Below are positions 45,732 through 59,700 of a stretch of 64,000 nt of DNA, piece after piece. The notes beneath the pieces are model-generated. The model saw only the letters and a list, made by a program, of their open reading frames with translations, was not told the DNA's origin and searched no databases. Source of the DNA: Halocaridina rubra (lineage: Eukaryota > Arthropoda > Malacostraca > Decapoda > Atyidae); contig JAXCGZ010009443.1 of NCBI GenBank assembly GCA_037179515.1, positions 1 through 64,000 on the forward strand, written 5' to 3'. The position numbers and the translations under genes are program-made. The first letter of the stretch is position 1; each line of letters begins with the position of its first letter.

Positions 45732-45972
45732 AACTAGAGGTCACAGTTTGAAGCTTCGTAAGAAAACTTGTTTGCAGGATGTAAGGAAATACTTTTTCAG
45801 TGTAAGAGTAGTTGATAATTGGAATTCGCTAAGCGAGGAGGTAGTTAATGCTATCCCAATCCATAGTTTTAAGGACAGGTATGATAAGTATCACTAAGTC
45901 TAAAATGGAACCGATCAGGAGACGGGAAGATACGAGCTTTGGGCTCTTTCCCGTAAACAAAAATTAGGTAAT

Positions 45973-45975
<3 letters not shown>
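45729..45975 (+). mobile_element. CR1-like LINE 3' end fragment
   Basis: Reads KLRKKTCLQDVRKYFFS, then VVDNWNSLSEEVVNAI and FKDRYDKYH with a stop, which is the characteristic C terminus of CR1-group ORF2. A short 3' UTR (GGGCTCTTTCCCGTAAAC) follows, running into (GA)n. Confidence 0.75.
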
Positions 45976-46070
<95 letters not shown>

Positions 46071-46074
46071 AGCT
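45976..46074. repeat. (GA)n microsatellite
   Basis: About 48 GA units with one slip, directly behind the LINE 3' end. Confidence 0.97.
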
Positions 46075-46501
46075 GCAGGATAATCAATTTCAACAGCTAT
46101 TTAAGTTAATACTCTTTTCGAGACATTTACATTGTATTGCCCATAGAAAATCAAATGTATAAATGGATGATCCTATAGCACTCGCAAATTAAGGTAATTA
46201 CTAATTCATGGAAGTAGTGAATACCTAGTAATAGGCACTTAATTATTAACAATGTATAATGATGTAACAATGCAAATATTTGCCATCTTATATAAGAACG
46301 GAAAAACAGGGCTTTAGAATATTATTGAAAGTCTCTAATAAACATCTGTTACAGGCGAGACAACGTCAAAATAATGATAAAATGCGTATGTGAAAGTCAT
46401 TAAAAAATGGGTTAAGATGTCTTTTATGGACAGACAAGTCAATTAATGTAAGGGTGTTGTTTAGAATTTGGTTAAAAGATTCATTTATAATTGATAAGTA
46501 A

Positions 46502-46741
<240 letters not shown>

Positions 46742-47104
46742 CTATACAAGTACTGTATATTGTTACAGTCAGTCGCTAGCTCTCTATTGTATTATAATAT
46801 TAATAAATACAATCTATATTTTTACTCCTGATCATTGATAAAGTTCTTTCTCTACATGACCCATTGATCAGTATGGATCGAGGCATGTACATAGTAAAAG
46901 ACTTGAATAAACTCATTACCGTATGTAACCAAAGGATATTTTGTTACTAATATTCCTATATAACTCTGTTGGCTTCAATATTATTGAATTGCTCATTACT
47001 AGCGTGACACTTCACAATGCTTAGGAACATATCTAAATATAAATTATTATTATTATATGCAGTTTACGATCAACCTCTATATAAATTCATCTTTATACAA
47101 GAGC

Positions 47105-47270
47105 CATAATCCCCAATATAAGAGGGTGGCTGAGTCAAAGCAAACGCCTTGACTTTTTTGTGGGAGTAAATTACAGAGTAGGGGATTCCTGGTCCCATCA
47201 TTCCACCCCATTTAGTCAGCTTTTACGACACGCAGGGGAACATGGCGGAGGTATTCTCCCCCCCCTGAGA
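47105..47270 (-). repeat. Dispersed repeat C (inverted)
   Basis: The minus strand gives GCGTGTCGTAAAAGCTGACT, GGACCAGGAATCCCCTACTC and TTGACTCAGCCACCCTCTTA. Confidence 0.68.
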
Positions 47271-47409
47271 TAATATAACAATCAGAGGAAATTATACGTA
47301 TTATACTTAAATATACACTGAAGTTTAGCTAACCTAACCAACTCTGAACAAGTGGGTATTGCTCTACGTTATATCTTTAATTGCTAATACTTTGTCATTG
47401 GGATATTGT

Positions 47410-47500
47410 CAAAAAGAGGAAACTGAACAAGAGACGGGGAGTTACAAGCACAGGGCAATTTACCTTGAGCACAATAGGTAAACACAACTGGGTACATAAA
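47410..47500 (+). mobile_element. Diverged LINE 3' UTR fragment
   Basis: AACAAGAGACGGGGAG, then CACAGGGCAATTTACC and AATAGGTAAACAC parallel the 3' UTR of the LINE fragment at 45.9 kb (GGAGACGGGAAG, GGGCTCTTTCCCG, ATTAGGTAATCAC). Similarity is modest. Confidence 0.4.
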
Positions 47501-48059
47501 TATATAACCTCTCTTGAACACAAATGAGTGCCAGTATTGCTAGGTTAACTAGCACTTAAAAAAAAAACACTAATTATATCCAGGTATACATTTTTGTGTC
47601 TGTAATGTTGGGTTAATATAGCAGTGAAAAGTGGGTCAAGAATTGTTAAAGACATATTAATTCATTTCTTGCAAGCATGCAACAGGTATGATAACAGACA
47701 ACAGTAATTGGGCCAAATTCTTAATGATCTGTGCCACGCGCATTATTAATGACGTTAATTGTAAAATTGAAAATTAATTATTGTGACAATACCCCACAGT
47801 TAAATACTTCGTTTATCTATTTACTGTTATTTAAGGATATAATGATCAGCCAATTATTGTACACTTTATTTTACATTACTAATCACCTAGAAATGGTTAC
47901 ATGCAAATCTAAGTAAACATAATAATAGGTATTGTTTTGACCTGATAAAATATGTAATGCTTGTGAGAGCTAAGTTATGTACTGTATTCAAGCCTGTAAC
48001 GGTACATACTTGTTTTATGGACTCCATCTATCTTTGAAATAAATGGCCTGGTAGTTAAG

Positions 48060-48172
48060 TTAGTTTGGTTGGGATCGAGGTTAGGTTGGTTAAAATAATT
48101 ATCAGATATTGATGGAGAGCATGGAAAGAATCTCTACCCATGTTAAATAACTTCACAACCTAACCTAACCTA
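48060..48172. repeat. Interstitial TTAGG/CCTAA-type motifs
   Basis: GGTTAGGTTGG at about 48091 and CCTAACCTAACC at about 48160 face each other. They resemble the arthropod telomere unit but only two or three units are present. Confidence 0.4.
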
Positions 48173-48681
48173 TCACTTCATTGTAAAATTCCTTCATTCA
48201 TGCTGACTGCTTGTAAATATGAATAACCCTAGAGCACCCTGGTTTAATCTATTTACAAGATATGAACAATATAAATGTTAGAAATTTAACATGATAACTA
48301 ACATTCATCTCTGACATTCCAATGATTAAAAATGAATACTGTGTATAACTTAGAAACTGATATATAATGGTAGATATGTTCCCTGCATTCCTCTCTTTTT
48401 TTTATCACTGGCAAAGCATAGTCAGGCCCTAGGTTAAGCTAAAACAGTTTTATTATACTGTCAACTTATGGGGACCGTTAAGCAAATTATGGAAACTTTT
48501 TACTATTACACTCTTCTCATCCCCGAAGGTTTTAACCTATTTAAGTGAGTCTCGATATTTTAAGTTTCTTATGTTTAGTGAGCGAAGCTAACTTTAAAAT
48601 ACTGCATGTCGAAAATTGCTCGTGTTTAGACTGGGTTAGGTTGGGTTATTTTGTTTCGAATATTTGATTTAGCTTTGTTAA

Positions 48682-48865
48682 GTGAGGGAGGGGGGTAAGA
48701 ATACTTCCTCCGTGCTCCATTGCGTGTCGTAAAAGTCGACTAAATAGGGGGAGCGAGGGGGCTAGGAATCCCCTCCTCTGTATGTAATTCCCACAAAAAG
48801 TCAAAGTACTGTCTTTGACTCAGCCACCCTCCTTATAAGGGGAAATATGGCTTTGGTATGTTGAA
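48682..48865 (+). repeat. Dispersed repeat C
   Basis: The most intact copy: GAGGGGGGTAAGAATACTTC, GCGTGTCGTAAAAGTCGACT, GGCTAGGAATCCCCTCCTC and CAGCCACCCTCCTTATAAGG. Confidence 0.7.
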
Positions 48866-48916
48866 GTTAGGAATAATTTCCTATGGCTTTGATGGTTAGA
48901 TTCAATCAAAACACTA

Positions 48917-48947
<31 letters not shown>

Positions 48948-49869
48948 TTCAAATGGAGATGGGTGAGATTGTAAATATTTACCTAAATTACAAATATCGA
49001 GATACAATACATGGGTGCATCTCGTGAGAAATTAAATGAATCAATCACATCTTGACATAAAAGGATTCTTTTTTCTTTTTTTTACTCTGTGCTTGGTTCA
49101 TAACCCCAATTGTCGAGAATGTACCAATTTTAAAATAAATGACACTGTACTAGTCTTCCAGGTCAAAATGCTAGTCACCTTAAACTACAAATTACATAGG
49201 CAATTTGAGTATCAATTTGTATTAATTAATGGAAACCACATTGCTTAATCTTATCATTGTAAAAACTGTAAATTAATTTACACAACTACTGCAGGTATAT
49301 ATTACTTAAAACTGAAATCAAATACACAGACGAAAACACACAAATTCAGTCTTTAATGACAAACAATCGTGAAAGAACTGGGAAACTCACCATCGATGGT
49401 GGATTAATGATGAAAAAGAATAATGAATACAGTCAATTGATCCTTAGTAATACATCTTTAGATGGTATATCCATAACCCCATCCGTTCAACACTACATTA
49501 TGATGTTAAGTATAACAGGTTTTACTTGAATAATAAGAGTACTTCTCTCCTGCACCACCCTCACCCACGACTATAAAGTGTGCTACTGAGTCCGGACTGT
49601 TGGAGGTCTGAAAGGAGGGGTTGCGCAGGTCAGACTGACCCGACTCTCCCTGAAGTAATAATAAAATTACACTTTCTGTGGACCAATATTTATTTATTTA
49701 GTTACTTATTGTTATTTATTTAAAAACGCATACAGTTAAACTTAACAGGTGCAAAGTTAGCCTCATTTCCTATTGGAAATATGAGAAGATGGAGCTCGGT
49801 AATGGGACGGAATCTCTAGTTAGTTTAAGGGATAGAGCGAAATATTCTTCCTTGGGTTTGCTTTATAGA

Positions 49870-49930
49870 ACAGATATTGGGATCAGGTAAATATTGGTGA
49901 CCCCAGGACGTCAAATAACCCCGTATTTTG
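49870..49930 (+). repeat. Fragment of the ACCCC...AAATAACCCC dispersed repeat
   Basis: GATCAGGTAAATATTGGTGA and GACGTCAAATAACCCCGTAT match the core of the repeat at 61.66 kb. Confidence 0.45.
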
Positions 49931-50504
49931 TTAGTTAAAGCAAAATCTGATAAGGATAGGCTAGTATGTAATCTGATCCTCTAACTTTGGGGCTATATTA
50001 TGTTCCAGGGGTCGCTAATCTACACTTGATCCAGAAACGGTGGAGAGAGAAAGAATAATTTACTCGCGTTTTTAGGTGACGCAAGAGCCGACTGCAAGGT
50101 ATTGGGGTTGGACAGGTTGTTGATTCCATCCTCTCTAAGAAAAAGATGAGATTGACAAGGTTATGAAGAAAATGTGCTCTCAGTATTTTTCATTTTCCAA
50201 CCATGACATCACTGCTGGTTTTTGCGTGAATGCTGATTATATTATTATTATTATTATTATTATCATTATTACTACTACTACTACTACTACTATACCAATA
50301 ATATCATGAGCTTATTTCGTACTTTCATTACATTTACGAAAATTTCCTATGAGTCATGGAAGAGGTTAAATCTCTCTGTAATAATAATAGTAATAATACG
50401 TACATACATATACCGAGGCCGTTTCCCCCTTAAATTGGGGGGTAGCCGACGTCAAGAAAGGAAAGTTTGGGGAGAAGTTATCCTCCCCTCTACTCCCCCT
50501 CTTC

Positions 50505-50508
<4 letters not shown>

Positions 50509-50583
<75 letters not shown>

Positions 50584-50605
50584 CATTATTATAATCATTA
50601 TTATT
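50509..50605. repeat. (AAT)n(ATT)n palindromic microsatellite
   Basis: About 18 AAT units turn into ATT units; the same sense switch as at 8806. Confidence 0.95.
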
Positions 50606-50692
50606 AACAATAGTAATAGTAGCAGTAATAGCAGTACAGCAAAGAAGAATTTGAATCTTTGAGTATTTTCGGAGTGAAAACTTACTACTTTA

Positions 50693-50695
<3 letters not shown>

Positions 50696-50776
<81 letters not shown>
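50696..50776. repeat. (GA)n microsatellite
   Basis: About 39 GA units. Confidence 0.97.
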
Positions 50777-50778
<2 letters not shown>

Positions 50779-50984
50779 AAAATTCTTAGTTAAAAAAAAT
50801 GCTTATGTAGATCTCGTACTATATGCAAAACTTATGAAAAAACTATTTGGATTACTTTACCAATAATAATAATAATAATAATAATAATCAGAATAAAGAC
50901 CTATGGCCATATACAGGAATATCACTATCAGGGTTTACAGAATAAAAATTATCCTCATACAGTACTGTGCTTAGCTTTCATAAA

Positions 50985-51115
50985 ATGGGGCAGCGGTAGA
51001 TCAGTGGTACAGCACGCGAGTAGAAGTGATTAAAGAGGAAAAGGCATGCAGCCATAGTTCCCTAGCTCCAAACTGTGTCCACCCCTATTTGAAAGGGGAC
51101 TAACTTTGACTTATT
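50985..51115 (+). mobile_element. SINE-B, full copy
   Basis: GGGGCAGCGGTAGATCAGTG head, TCCCTAGCTCCAAACTGTGT and CACCCCTATTTGAAAGGGGA tail. Confidence 0.72.
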
Positions 51116-51619
51116 AAACGGTATATTAAACTCATTTCATGTAAAACATAGCGTAGCTGACCTTGGGTACTAAATTACACTCTATACAGCAATATTTTCA
51201 ATAGCAAGCAAAATAAACTTTATCAGAGTTTATTACATGCTTTCAGTTTGCAGATACCACTTATCTTAAGTGTTATGAGCCCGTGAGGAAGAGAACTAGG
51301 TGAAGAAGATTACAAATACAGATGATAACAACAGTGATTGAGATGATTCTTTGGTACGATCAACGATTAACAAACTACAGTACACCGAGAAGTAATACTT
51401 TACATATTTCATGAATAAAATACTAATAAAGTGTCATTTTGCAAGATTAGGATAAAATTCAAGGTGTAAGTTCACGAAGGGTGTTTGATACCAAGTTACC
51501 TGCCAAACACATTCATAACTTGAATATATAACCAGGAACATACATCTTCCCATATGTTATAGCACATCAACCTATGGCAAAGACATTTAGTTTTTATTTC
51601 GCCTCTTTTTGTTACTTCC

Positions 51620-51641
51620 TTTTATTGCTTACATTTATTTC
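51620..51641 (-). terminator. Candidate polyadenylation signals of the sulfotransferase gene
   Basis: Two TTTATT hexamers (AATAAA on the minus strand) near 51621 and 51635 lie about 1 kb after the stop. Support is positional only. Confidence 0.2.
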
Positions 51642-52599
51642 AGCAGTCAATTAGATATAGCACATCATTTAAGAGGTATATTTCGAATTTTAAAAGTGTC
51701 TTTAATAATTATCACGAAGTACCAAATAAAATCTTGTATATAAATACTGAAGAACTTACTTAAAATGCCTTACTGACATAGTCAAACATCAATATTGCAG
51801 GGACTTGCTGTAATTGCGTAATTAGTAGGTAATCCCCAGTAATGTAAGTGTAAATAACTTCAACTGTCTTGTCACATACTGTAGTCACCATACTTAGAAA
51901 TATATTGAGTTTAATGTGAGAGGATAGTTAGCTGTTGCATACCACGTAAAAATTAGGAATTATTAATGTTATAGAGAAATGGTTTAATAATGAATGTAAG
52001 AAAACAAAGGAGTTTAGAAACAAGTATTCTTTGTAATATATATAAAATAACATCAAATCTAAAGCATTATTAACAACATTCTAAATGTGTGTATACACAA
52101 AAGCATTCTTATTTTTCTTCTGCTAAGTTACATAATTACCTGTAACAAATATTTATATTCGATAGATTACTAAAAGCAAGCCACAACGGTTCTATTCACT
52201 GTAAGTGCATTTAAATATCACTTGTAATTGAAATGAGTAATTTTAAATAGAATCAATAAAGGACACAGCTTGCTCTTGCGATATATATGCTCCCAAATTA
52301 TATTTACTATATATTATTTATCTTGTTTTTACTTTAACTGTTATATTAAACTTGTGTGTGTGTAATACCTGTGGTGCCACTTTAGAAAAGGTTTTGGGAT
52401 TGGCACTGTTTTCATTAGAGTATTATATCGCTTAGGTTGGCAACAAGGCACACCTCATTTCCCTTATAGTCAGTTTAGACACTGTAATTTGAAAGTTTCA
52501 GGAAGATCTGTATCACTTTAGATGATGAAAAGTATATCTGTTCATAGCTTGAATGTCTTGCTTTTGTGGCAGAAAGGTGTTAGAGCATCAGTAATGACT

Positions 52600-52699
52600 C
52601 TATAGTGATTTCGGCCATTTGTATGCAAACATCTGAATATCAGGCATCAGCAGCTGCTGCAGTGATTTCCTCAAGGCCTTGGAAATCCATTTGAAGTGC
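52600..52699 (-). CDS. Sulfotransferase exon 8 (C terminus)
   Basis: Encodes HFKWISKALRKSLQQLLMPD, IQMFAYKWPKSL and TAG. It matches the family's final D..MFGY motif, with Gly replaced by Ala. Confidence 0.85.
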
Positions 52700-53600
52700 C
52701 TAAGTTGAAAAGTTTAATTAAATATAAATGCACTTTAATTAAATATATACCCATACAGAGAGAGAGAAAAATATGTAAAAGAATATCCAATACACTTAAA
52801 TATCAAAAACTTATACAAACAATGCAGTTGATCAAAGAATTTTTTTACCTAACATAAACATCACATGGAAAAGTTTTTTATTTCTAAGGACAATGCTAAA
52901 AAAAAGGCTAAGTTAAGTGAAAAGTGTTCGGAGTAATTTCTATATTTGCAAGATTTAGCCAACTGGCATAAAATAAAAAATTACCTGAAATCTCTCGAAG
53001 GGACAACTGACTTTCTGGACGAGTTTTCAACTATCGATGCATCAGCGGGTATACCAAACACGGCAAAAATGAACAATAAGTCTTCCTCGAGAGTCTCTGT
53101 TTTAGTAATGTAATTGAAGTCCATGCGACATGGCGAGCACTGGCTATGATAAGTCTTCCTGAAACAAGGCAGAGCAATGGATAGTAGAAAAGAATATTAA
53201 TATTTGAAGAAACACATGGAAATTATTCACCTGACCTATTGCTAAATCTGTTTACCAATGTGCCATTCAGAATATATGTAGAATTTCATATTACAGTATT
53301 TTTTATTGCATTGTCAATGTAAAAACATGGGCTGATGATAGAATTCTTTATCAGAAGTTTCAATGCTTAAATATGTGGTACAGTATATGCATTTCTTGGT
53401 TTAATTTCCTTACCAATGGGGGTTTGCCACGCCATCGCGGTGAGAAGTAATGACAAGTTTTATGAACTGCCCGAAAGTTATTTGAGGCTTAATTCGGTGA
53501 TACAGTGTCTCATAGACAGACGTTTTATATCTGAAAAATTACAATATTTAAAGTAATTAACCCTAGTAAACTATATTAAGGACAAACTAATAATAATACA

Positions 53601-53672
<72 letters not shown>

Positions 53673-53673
53673 T

Positions 53674-53725
<52 letters not shown>

Positions 53726-56700
53726 TCAGCATAAAAATGCGAGTATTTAGTCTATTTTCTAACAGTCTATTGTGTAAAGTTTGTCTATGCTCTTTTGTAA
53801 TCATGTACAAATTATAATCTACATCTGCGATATGGTTAATGGACACAATATAATGAAGAATTTTGTTCAGCTAACAAATCACAATGGAATATTAATATAC
53901 TTAAAACTCTACAACCACTAGAGTTCAGACAATTTTACTTAATCAATCACAAACGAAGCATCATTACATTTGCTACTCTACAACCATTACCACTTGCATA
54001 TCTTTACATATCGTGTATATGTGAATTATTAATGCATTTATCACTTTTCAATTACCATTATTCTAGTACAGTATTTTACATCCTCGGGAAATAATGAAAC
54101 ATCAATTTATCACTATTAATTCATTACTTTACTACATCCTTAAATCTGACATTTGTACCTTAACCTGCATTAATAACTTTAATACATTTACCATTCTTCA
54201 ATATCCTTACATCTGACATTATTAGTTTAGCATACAAACTGAAACATTAATACATCCGCTACTAGTCAACTGTAAAATAAAATCTATCATTTTTACCTCA
54301 ACATTTATGAACCACTGATACAATTAATATTCTACAACAGCTATCATTTTGACATTTTTACCATATTATATATTAATGAGACACGAATACAATAACCACT
54401 CTTCAACAAACATTATTCTAACATATGTTAGCCTAAAAATGCATTAATGAAACATTAACTTATTTAAAACTCTATAACAACCAGCATTCTGACATTAGTC
54501 TGACAAATTACCCTAACTTTTGTGGGAGGAGCTAAGAAGTTTCGACAATTTTTACCTTATATCTTGTGGGACGGGCCAAGATATGTTGAAGGTTTTCCTT
54601 AAGTCCTGTGGTACAAGGTCATTGACAAGGAGGGCAGGTAACCAAAATTCATGAAATCTGTCAGGCCAAAGCATGCCGGCATGATGCTGTCAGTAACAAA
54701 ATATAGAGAGGTGAAACGTAGGCAAAATACAAGTGACCAAAGTAGTACTAAATCTTTTCTTTAAATACTTCTCAAGTGCCAAACAAGAAATTAACGTAGA
54801 GATGAGAGCTTGTAAGCGACGTTCACTCTGGACAAGTTGGGTATACCGGACAGTGAATCCATTATAAATAATATCTCACTTGTAGAATAAAATGACTCAC
54901 CATTAACCAGTGTTATATTAGGCACTTCAAGTTAACATTGCTTAAGTATCATTTAACTGATATGAATGACATTAAGTCTATATATTTCCCTTATCTTACT
55001 GAGAAGAAAGTTGAAGACAACTTAGAGACATATCAGATGCTAGCCTATGTATGTGCTGTCATTACTAATACCTCAGCTGAAAATGCTTGAGCATTCTCAA
55101 GCGAGCTTTACAACTTTCAGTTTATGTGACTACAATTATTCTTTGTTTCCTATAACCTCTATAAGTATTTCTTAGTACTCTTCTCGATGACTGTTCACAA
55201 ATATTACAGTATACTACCTTACGTAATTTAGCTTCCCTCAAAGGTGCATATGGTTTCATTGCATTTCCTTTGTTGAATTTGCTTCGAAAACAGGATACAA
55301 GCCGTGACAGTGGATGTCTGGAATCATAATCATAACCGTTAACAAATATAAGTTTGCCTTTCCCAGAGAAAAGTAAGTACAGTACAAGGTATATGAAGTA
55401 TTGCATAGTCTGAGTTCTTAGCCAGGGGCATTACCTCAATATTGTAACACAAATACCGTTTACATTATTTCTTTTACCTCACTGTTATAATCTTAGTTAA
55501 ACCTTTCAGGTTCTGTAAGATCTCAGCTACCGATTGGTTGTTGATTTGTTTCAACCTTGCATCATCTGTGATGGGAAGGTGATGCGGTGGGCCACAGTTT
55601 ACAAGACGGAGATGTTCTCTCCAGGTGGAAGAAGCGGACTGAGGAAGAGAAAGAGACACTCTAAATTCCTAGTTCACACTCTAGGCACTTCTTTACATGT
55701 AATGAAACAAAAGAAATTTTTTGAATTATCAATCGTATTCCACTAACAGCTCCTTCGTTTGATTTTCTATATTTAGAGGACGTTAGGCTTTCTTGCAACC
55801 CTTGCGGTGTACTCTAGGAAAGCGACTACTTAACGACTGTGAGGTGTATGTTGACATATGAAGAATTCATAAACAAGACGTAGAAAGTAAACCTCAAAGT
55901 TCCATAATAAAAGCAAAAATGCAGTTCTAGTGCGTATATTTAAATTATTTACTTACTGAAGGGGTGAAAGTTTTAAGAGAATTGCCCAATGTGACATAAA
56001 CCAACCAAAAATTTACCAGTAATGAAAAGGTGACAAAATTCCATTCGTAACACCGCAAGTGGTTAATGAATAAACAAACTGAATTTTAATACGTTTGAGA
56101 AGTTGAGGATTAGTCTGTTATAATTTTTTATACAAGAAAATAACCAATACTACTAAAAAGACTCCAACATGGACAGACAACCTAAGCTACAAAGTGTAAT
56201 GGTGCAATAAAATCAATACAGGGGGTCCTCGGTTTACACTGTCCTTGGGTTACGATGTTTCATAGTTACATCACATCTCCCATAAATCATTTTGCTTCTT
56301 TTTTGATAATTCTTGGCCTGTATTATGTCTCCCAAGTGTACAGTAGATTCTTCTGATGGCAGTACTTTGAAGAAAATGAAAGCCATCATCATGGAAGTGA
56401 AATTAGAGATAGTGAAATACATGGAAAAGGGATAAACTTTACTACTGAATTTGCATAGGTGCTTATTTAGGCAAGTTCCAACTTACTCTGAAATTCATGT
56501 TACATCACATTTCAGGAACGGAACTCTGACATTAGTCGAGGACCCTCTGTATTACATATATCAGGTTCACTGCCCGTGAAAATAACGATATGCAGACTAA
56601 AGCAGTCCATGACACAAATATCTTAATTCCAAACCCCTTCACAATGGTCTCTCTAGACCAGTGGTCAATGGAGTGCTAATAATTTACACTCTGGAGTATT

Positions 56701-59700
56701 AATATTTTCCGTTATACATGCATACGGATTTTTTTTTAAATGTAGTCTCACAAAGGTGCAGACATCTGTCAGCAATTTATCATTGATAAAGACAGCCGTT
56801 AAGTTGTCATATGCTATTCAGCATTAGTGTATAAAGCTGTCAAGCATAGCTATTACTATTGCTGTTAATGCAATCTTCTTTCAGTGATTGTCCAGAAAAC
56901 CTTTGTCTAACTGTATTTTTTTTAGCAATGCTGAAAACTGCTGGTAGGCATGGTATAAATGATAGTTATGGCTCAACTCTTCTACAGTCGTATTCACACA
57001 CCATGCAAGATGTTGTTATAAAAGCTTACTTCTGCTGCTAAGCAATTAATAATTCCTTACCTATAGTGCAAATATTTGTTATGAAATTCTATTTTAGCAA
57101 TGGTGCAAACACCTGTTCCAAAATTATACTTCTTTTTGCAGTGTGCAGTTATGAGTATTTATCAAAATGTGCTCACGGAAAAGAGCCCTATGCTCGTAAA
57201 TCCCTGTCTCCTGGTCGGTTCCAATTTTGTTCTCAGTGAGTCTTTTGACAATGGTGCAAACAGCTGTTTAAGCAATTGCAGAAACCAAGGCAAATGTGTA
57301 ATAGGTTGTTATGCAATTGTAAATATTAACAGTGAAGACATCTGTAAAGCATTCATACTTGCTTAAGCAATGAACGTTTCAAATAGATGTTTGGAAATCT
57401 TACTACCTGTTGCAGCTATACAGAATGATTTTACGAATTCGCACTTACAATGGAACTATGATGGGGGGGGGGGGGCAGAGTGGCGAAGTGGTTAAAACGA
57501 TCGTGCCACCGCAGGGCGCCAAGAAGGATATTTAGCCTTAATTCCTCTGCTCCAAACGGGGATCAATAGTGACACAAAATGGCAAAAAACAAAAAATTAC
57601 ACTAGCAATGACGATAAGTGCTATACCCAATTGTACTTACTTTAGGAATGGTGCAGACGGCAGTTTTATGATCGAAGAAATAGAACATTCTATATCTGGC
57701 GGTATATTCAATGGCTTCGTGAATTTTTAATTTCTGACAAATTTGCTGCAACTGACAGCGTCGCCAACGGAATCTCTCGTATACAAAATTGGTGGAAGCT
57801 AAAAATTAAAGACAAATACATATACATGTACTGTGTTATGGTCAACTGAATTATATGAATTAAAAAAAATGCATAAATGAATGATTAAATAAATAAACAA
57901 TCCGTGGATAAACAAGCAAACTTAAATAAGTACAGTGACAAAAAAAGAGGGTCTTGAAAGAAGCAACAGATAGCAGAGATATCTAAAAAAGGAGAACGAG
58001 TTAAAAAGAATAATTATAAGCCTGTAAGTTTAACGTCAACAGTGGGTAAGATTCTAGAATCCATCATTGCAAATAAAATAAGGGCACATCTAGAATTACA
58101 CAGACTGATAAAACTTTCACAACACGGGTTTCTTAAGGGTTTTTCGTGCCTTACAAACTTACTGTCTTTATATTCAGAAGTTTACGAGGCAGTAGATTGT
58201 GGCAAAGAATACGATATAATATATCTAGATTTTAGCAAAGCTTTTGATAGAGTTCCTCACAAAAGATTAGTTAAAAAACTTGAAGCTCATGGTATAGGAG
58301 GAGCTGGTCTCAGATAGATCAAAGAATGGCTAATGGACAGAAAATAGAGAGTTTGCATAAATGAAGAGAAATCGGAATGGGGCTAGGTTACTAGCGGGGT
58401 ACCACAAGGCTCGGTACTTGGTCCTCTATTATTCATCGTATATCTAAATGATCTGGATTCGGATATCAGTAGTAACCTAAGTAAATTCGCAGATGACACT
58501 AAAATAGATAGAATTATAAATGGAAAAGAAGACATTCATGCTTTACAGGAAGATCTAAATAAATTATCTGAATGGTTGGATAAGTGGCAAATGGAATTTA
58601 ATGTTGTAAAATGTAAAGTAGTTAAAATGGGTACTTTACTAGACTATACGAGTTATAAGCTAAATAACCGTGAAATCATGAGTTCTAAGTGTGAAAGGGA
58701 TTTGGGAGTTCTAGCGAGTAGTAATCTTAAGCCTAGAGAGCAATGTACAGCAGTCAGAAATAAAGCAAACAGAATTTTAGGATTTATCTCAAGAAGTGTT
58801 GGCAATAGGACGGAGAAAGTTATTTTGCAGCTCTATCTTGCATTAGTTAGGCCCCATCTAGATTATGCTGTGCAATTCTGGTCACCCTATTATAGGATGG
58901 AAATTGAATCCTTGGAGAGAGTGTAGCGAAAAATGAGCAAGATGATACACAATATCAGAAATCTACCATATAAGGACAGAATAAGAATACTCTATCTACT
59001 TTCTCTAGAGAGGCGCAGAGTTAGGGGGGATATGATTGAGTGTATAAATGGTTTAGAGGGATTAACAAGGGTGATATTAATAAAGTTTTAAAAATTTCCT
59101 GTTCAAACCAGAATTCGTAATAATGAATTTAAGCTTGATAAATTTAGGTTCAGAAGGGAAATTGGTAAAAACTGGTTTGGTAATAGAGTAGCTGATACAT
59201 GGAACAGGCTTCCTAGTAGGATAATAAATTCCAATACCTTAGACACCTTCAAATGTAGATTAGATAGACATATGACAGAAGTAGGGTGGGTATGAATAGG
59301 TTAGTGATTATTAGAAGAATCATATAAAGAAAAATAGAATAAATAAGTGGAGTAGAATAGAATAGGTTAGACATGGTGAAAATATACAAAAATGGAGCTG
59401 CCTCGTTGTGCCAGTAGGCATGTTGCAGTGTCCCCTAATCTTATGTTCTTATGATATTCATGTGAAAATTGGTGAAACTATTCTGCTCATTACAAGAATT
59501 TCATTTGTCACAAGAATATTGAAAGATTTATCTTACTTACCCCCAGTGTCTTTACAGTCCAGCTCCTTTAATATCTCAGTTTTCAAGCCAGGGAATAACT
59601 CATTTTGCATTTCGCCCACTGGAAAGCCATTTACATCAACAGCCAATGTGCTTGTAGACTGTGACTGAAAGTTACTCAACAGATCACGAATTTTAGACAG

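Noticed and set aside
56640..57260. Scattered echoes of sulfotransferase exon 2 (VCTI-like words on the minus strand) in intron 2
   Set aside because: Only 15-20 bp match in each case and the surrounding sequence does not align; chance or a minor repeat is as likely.
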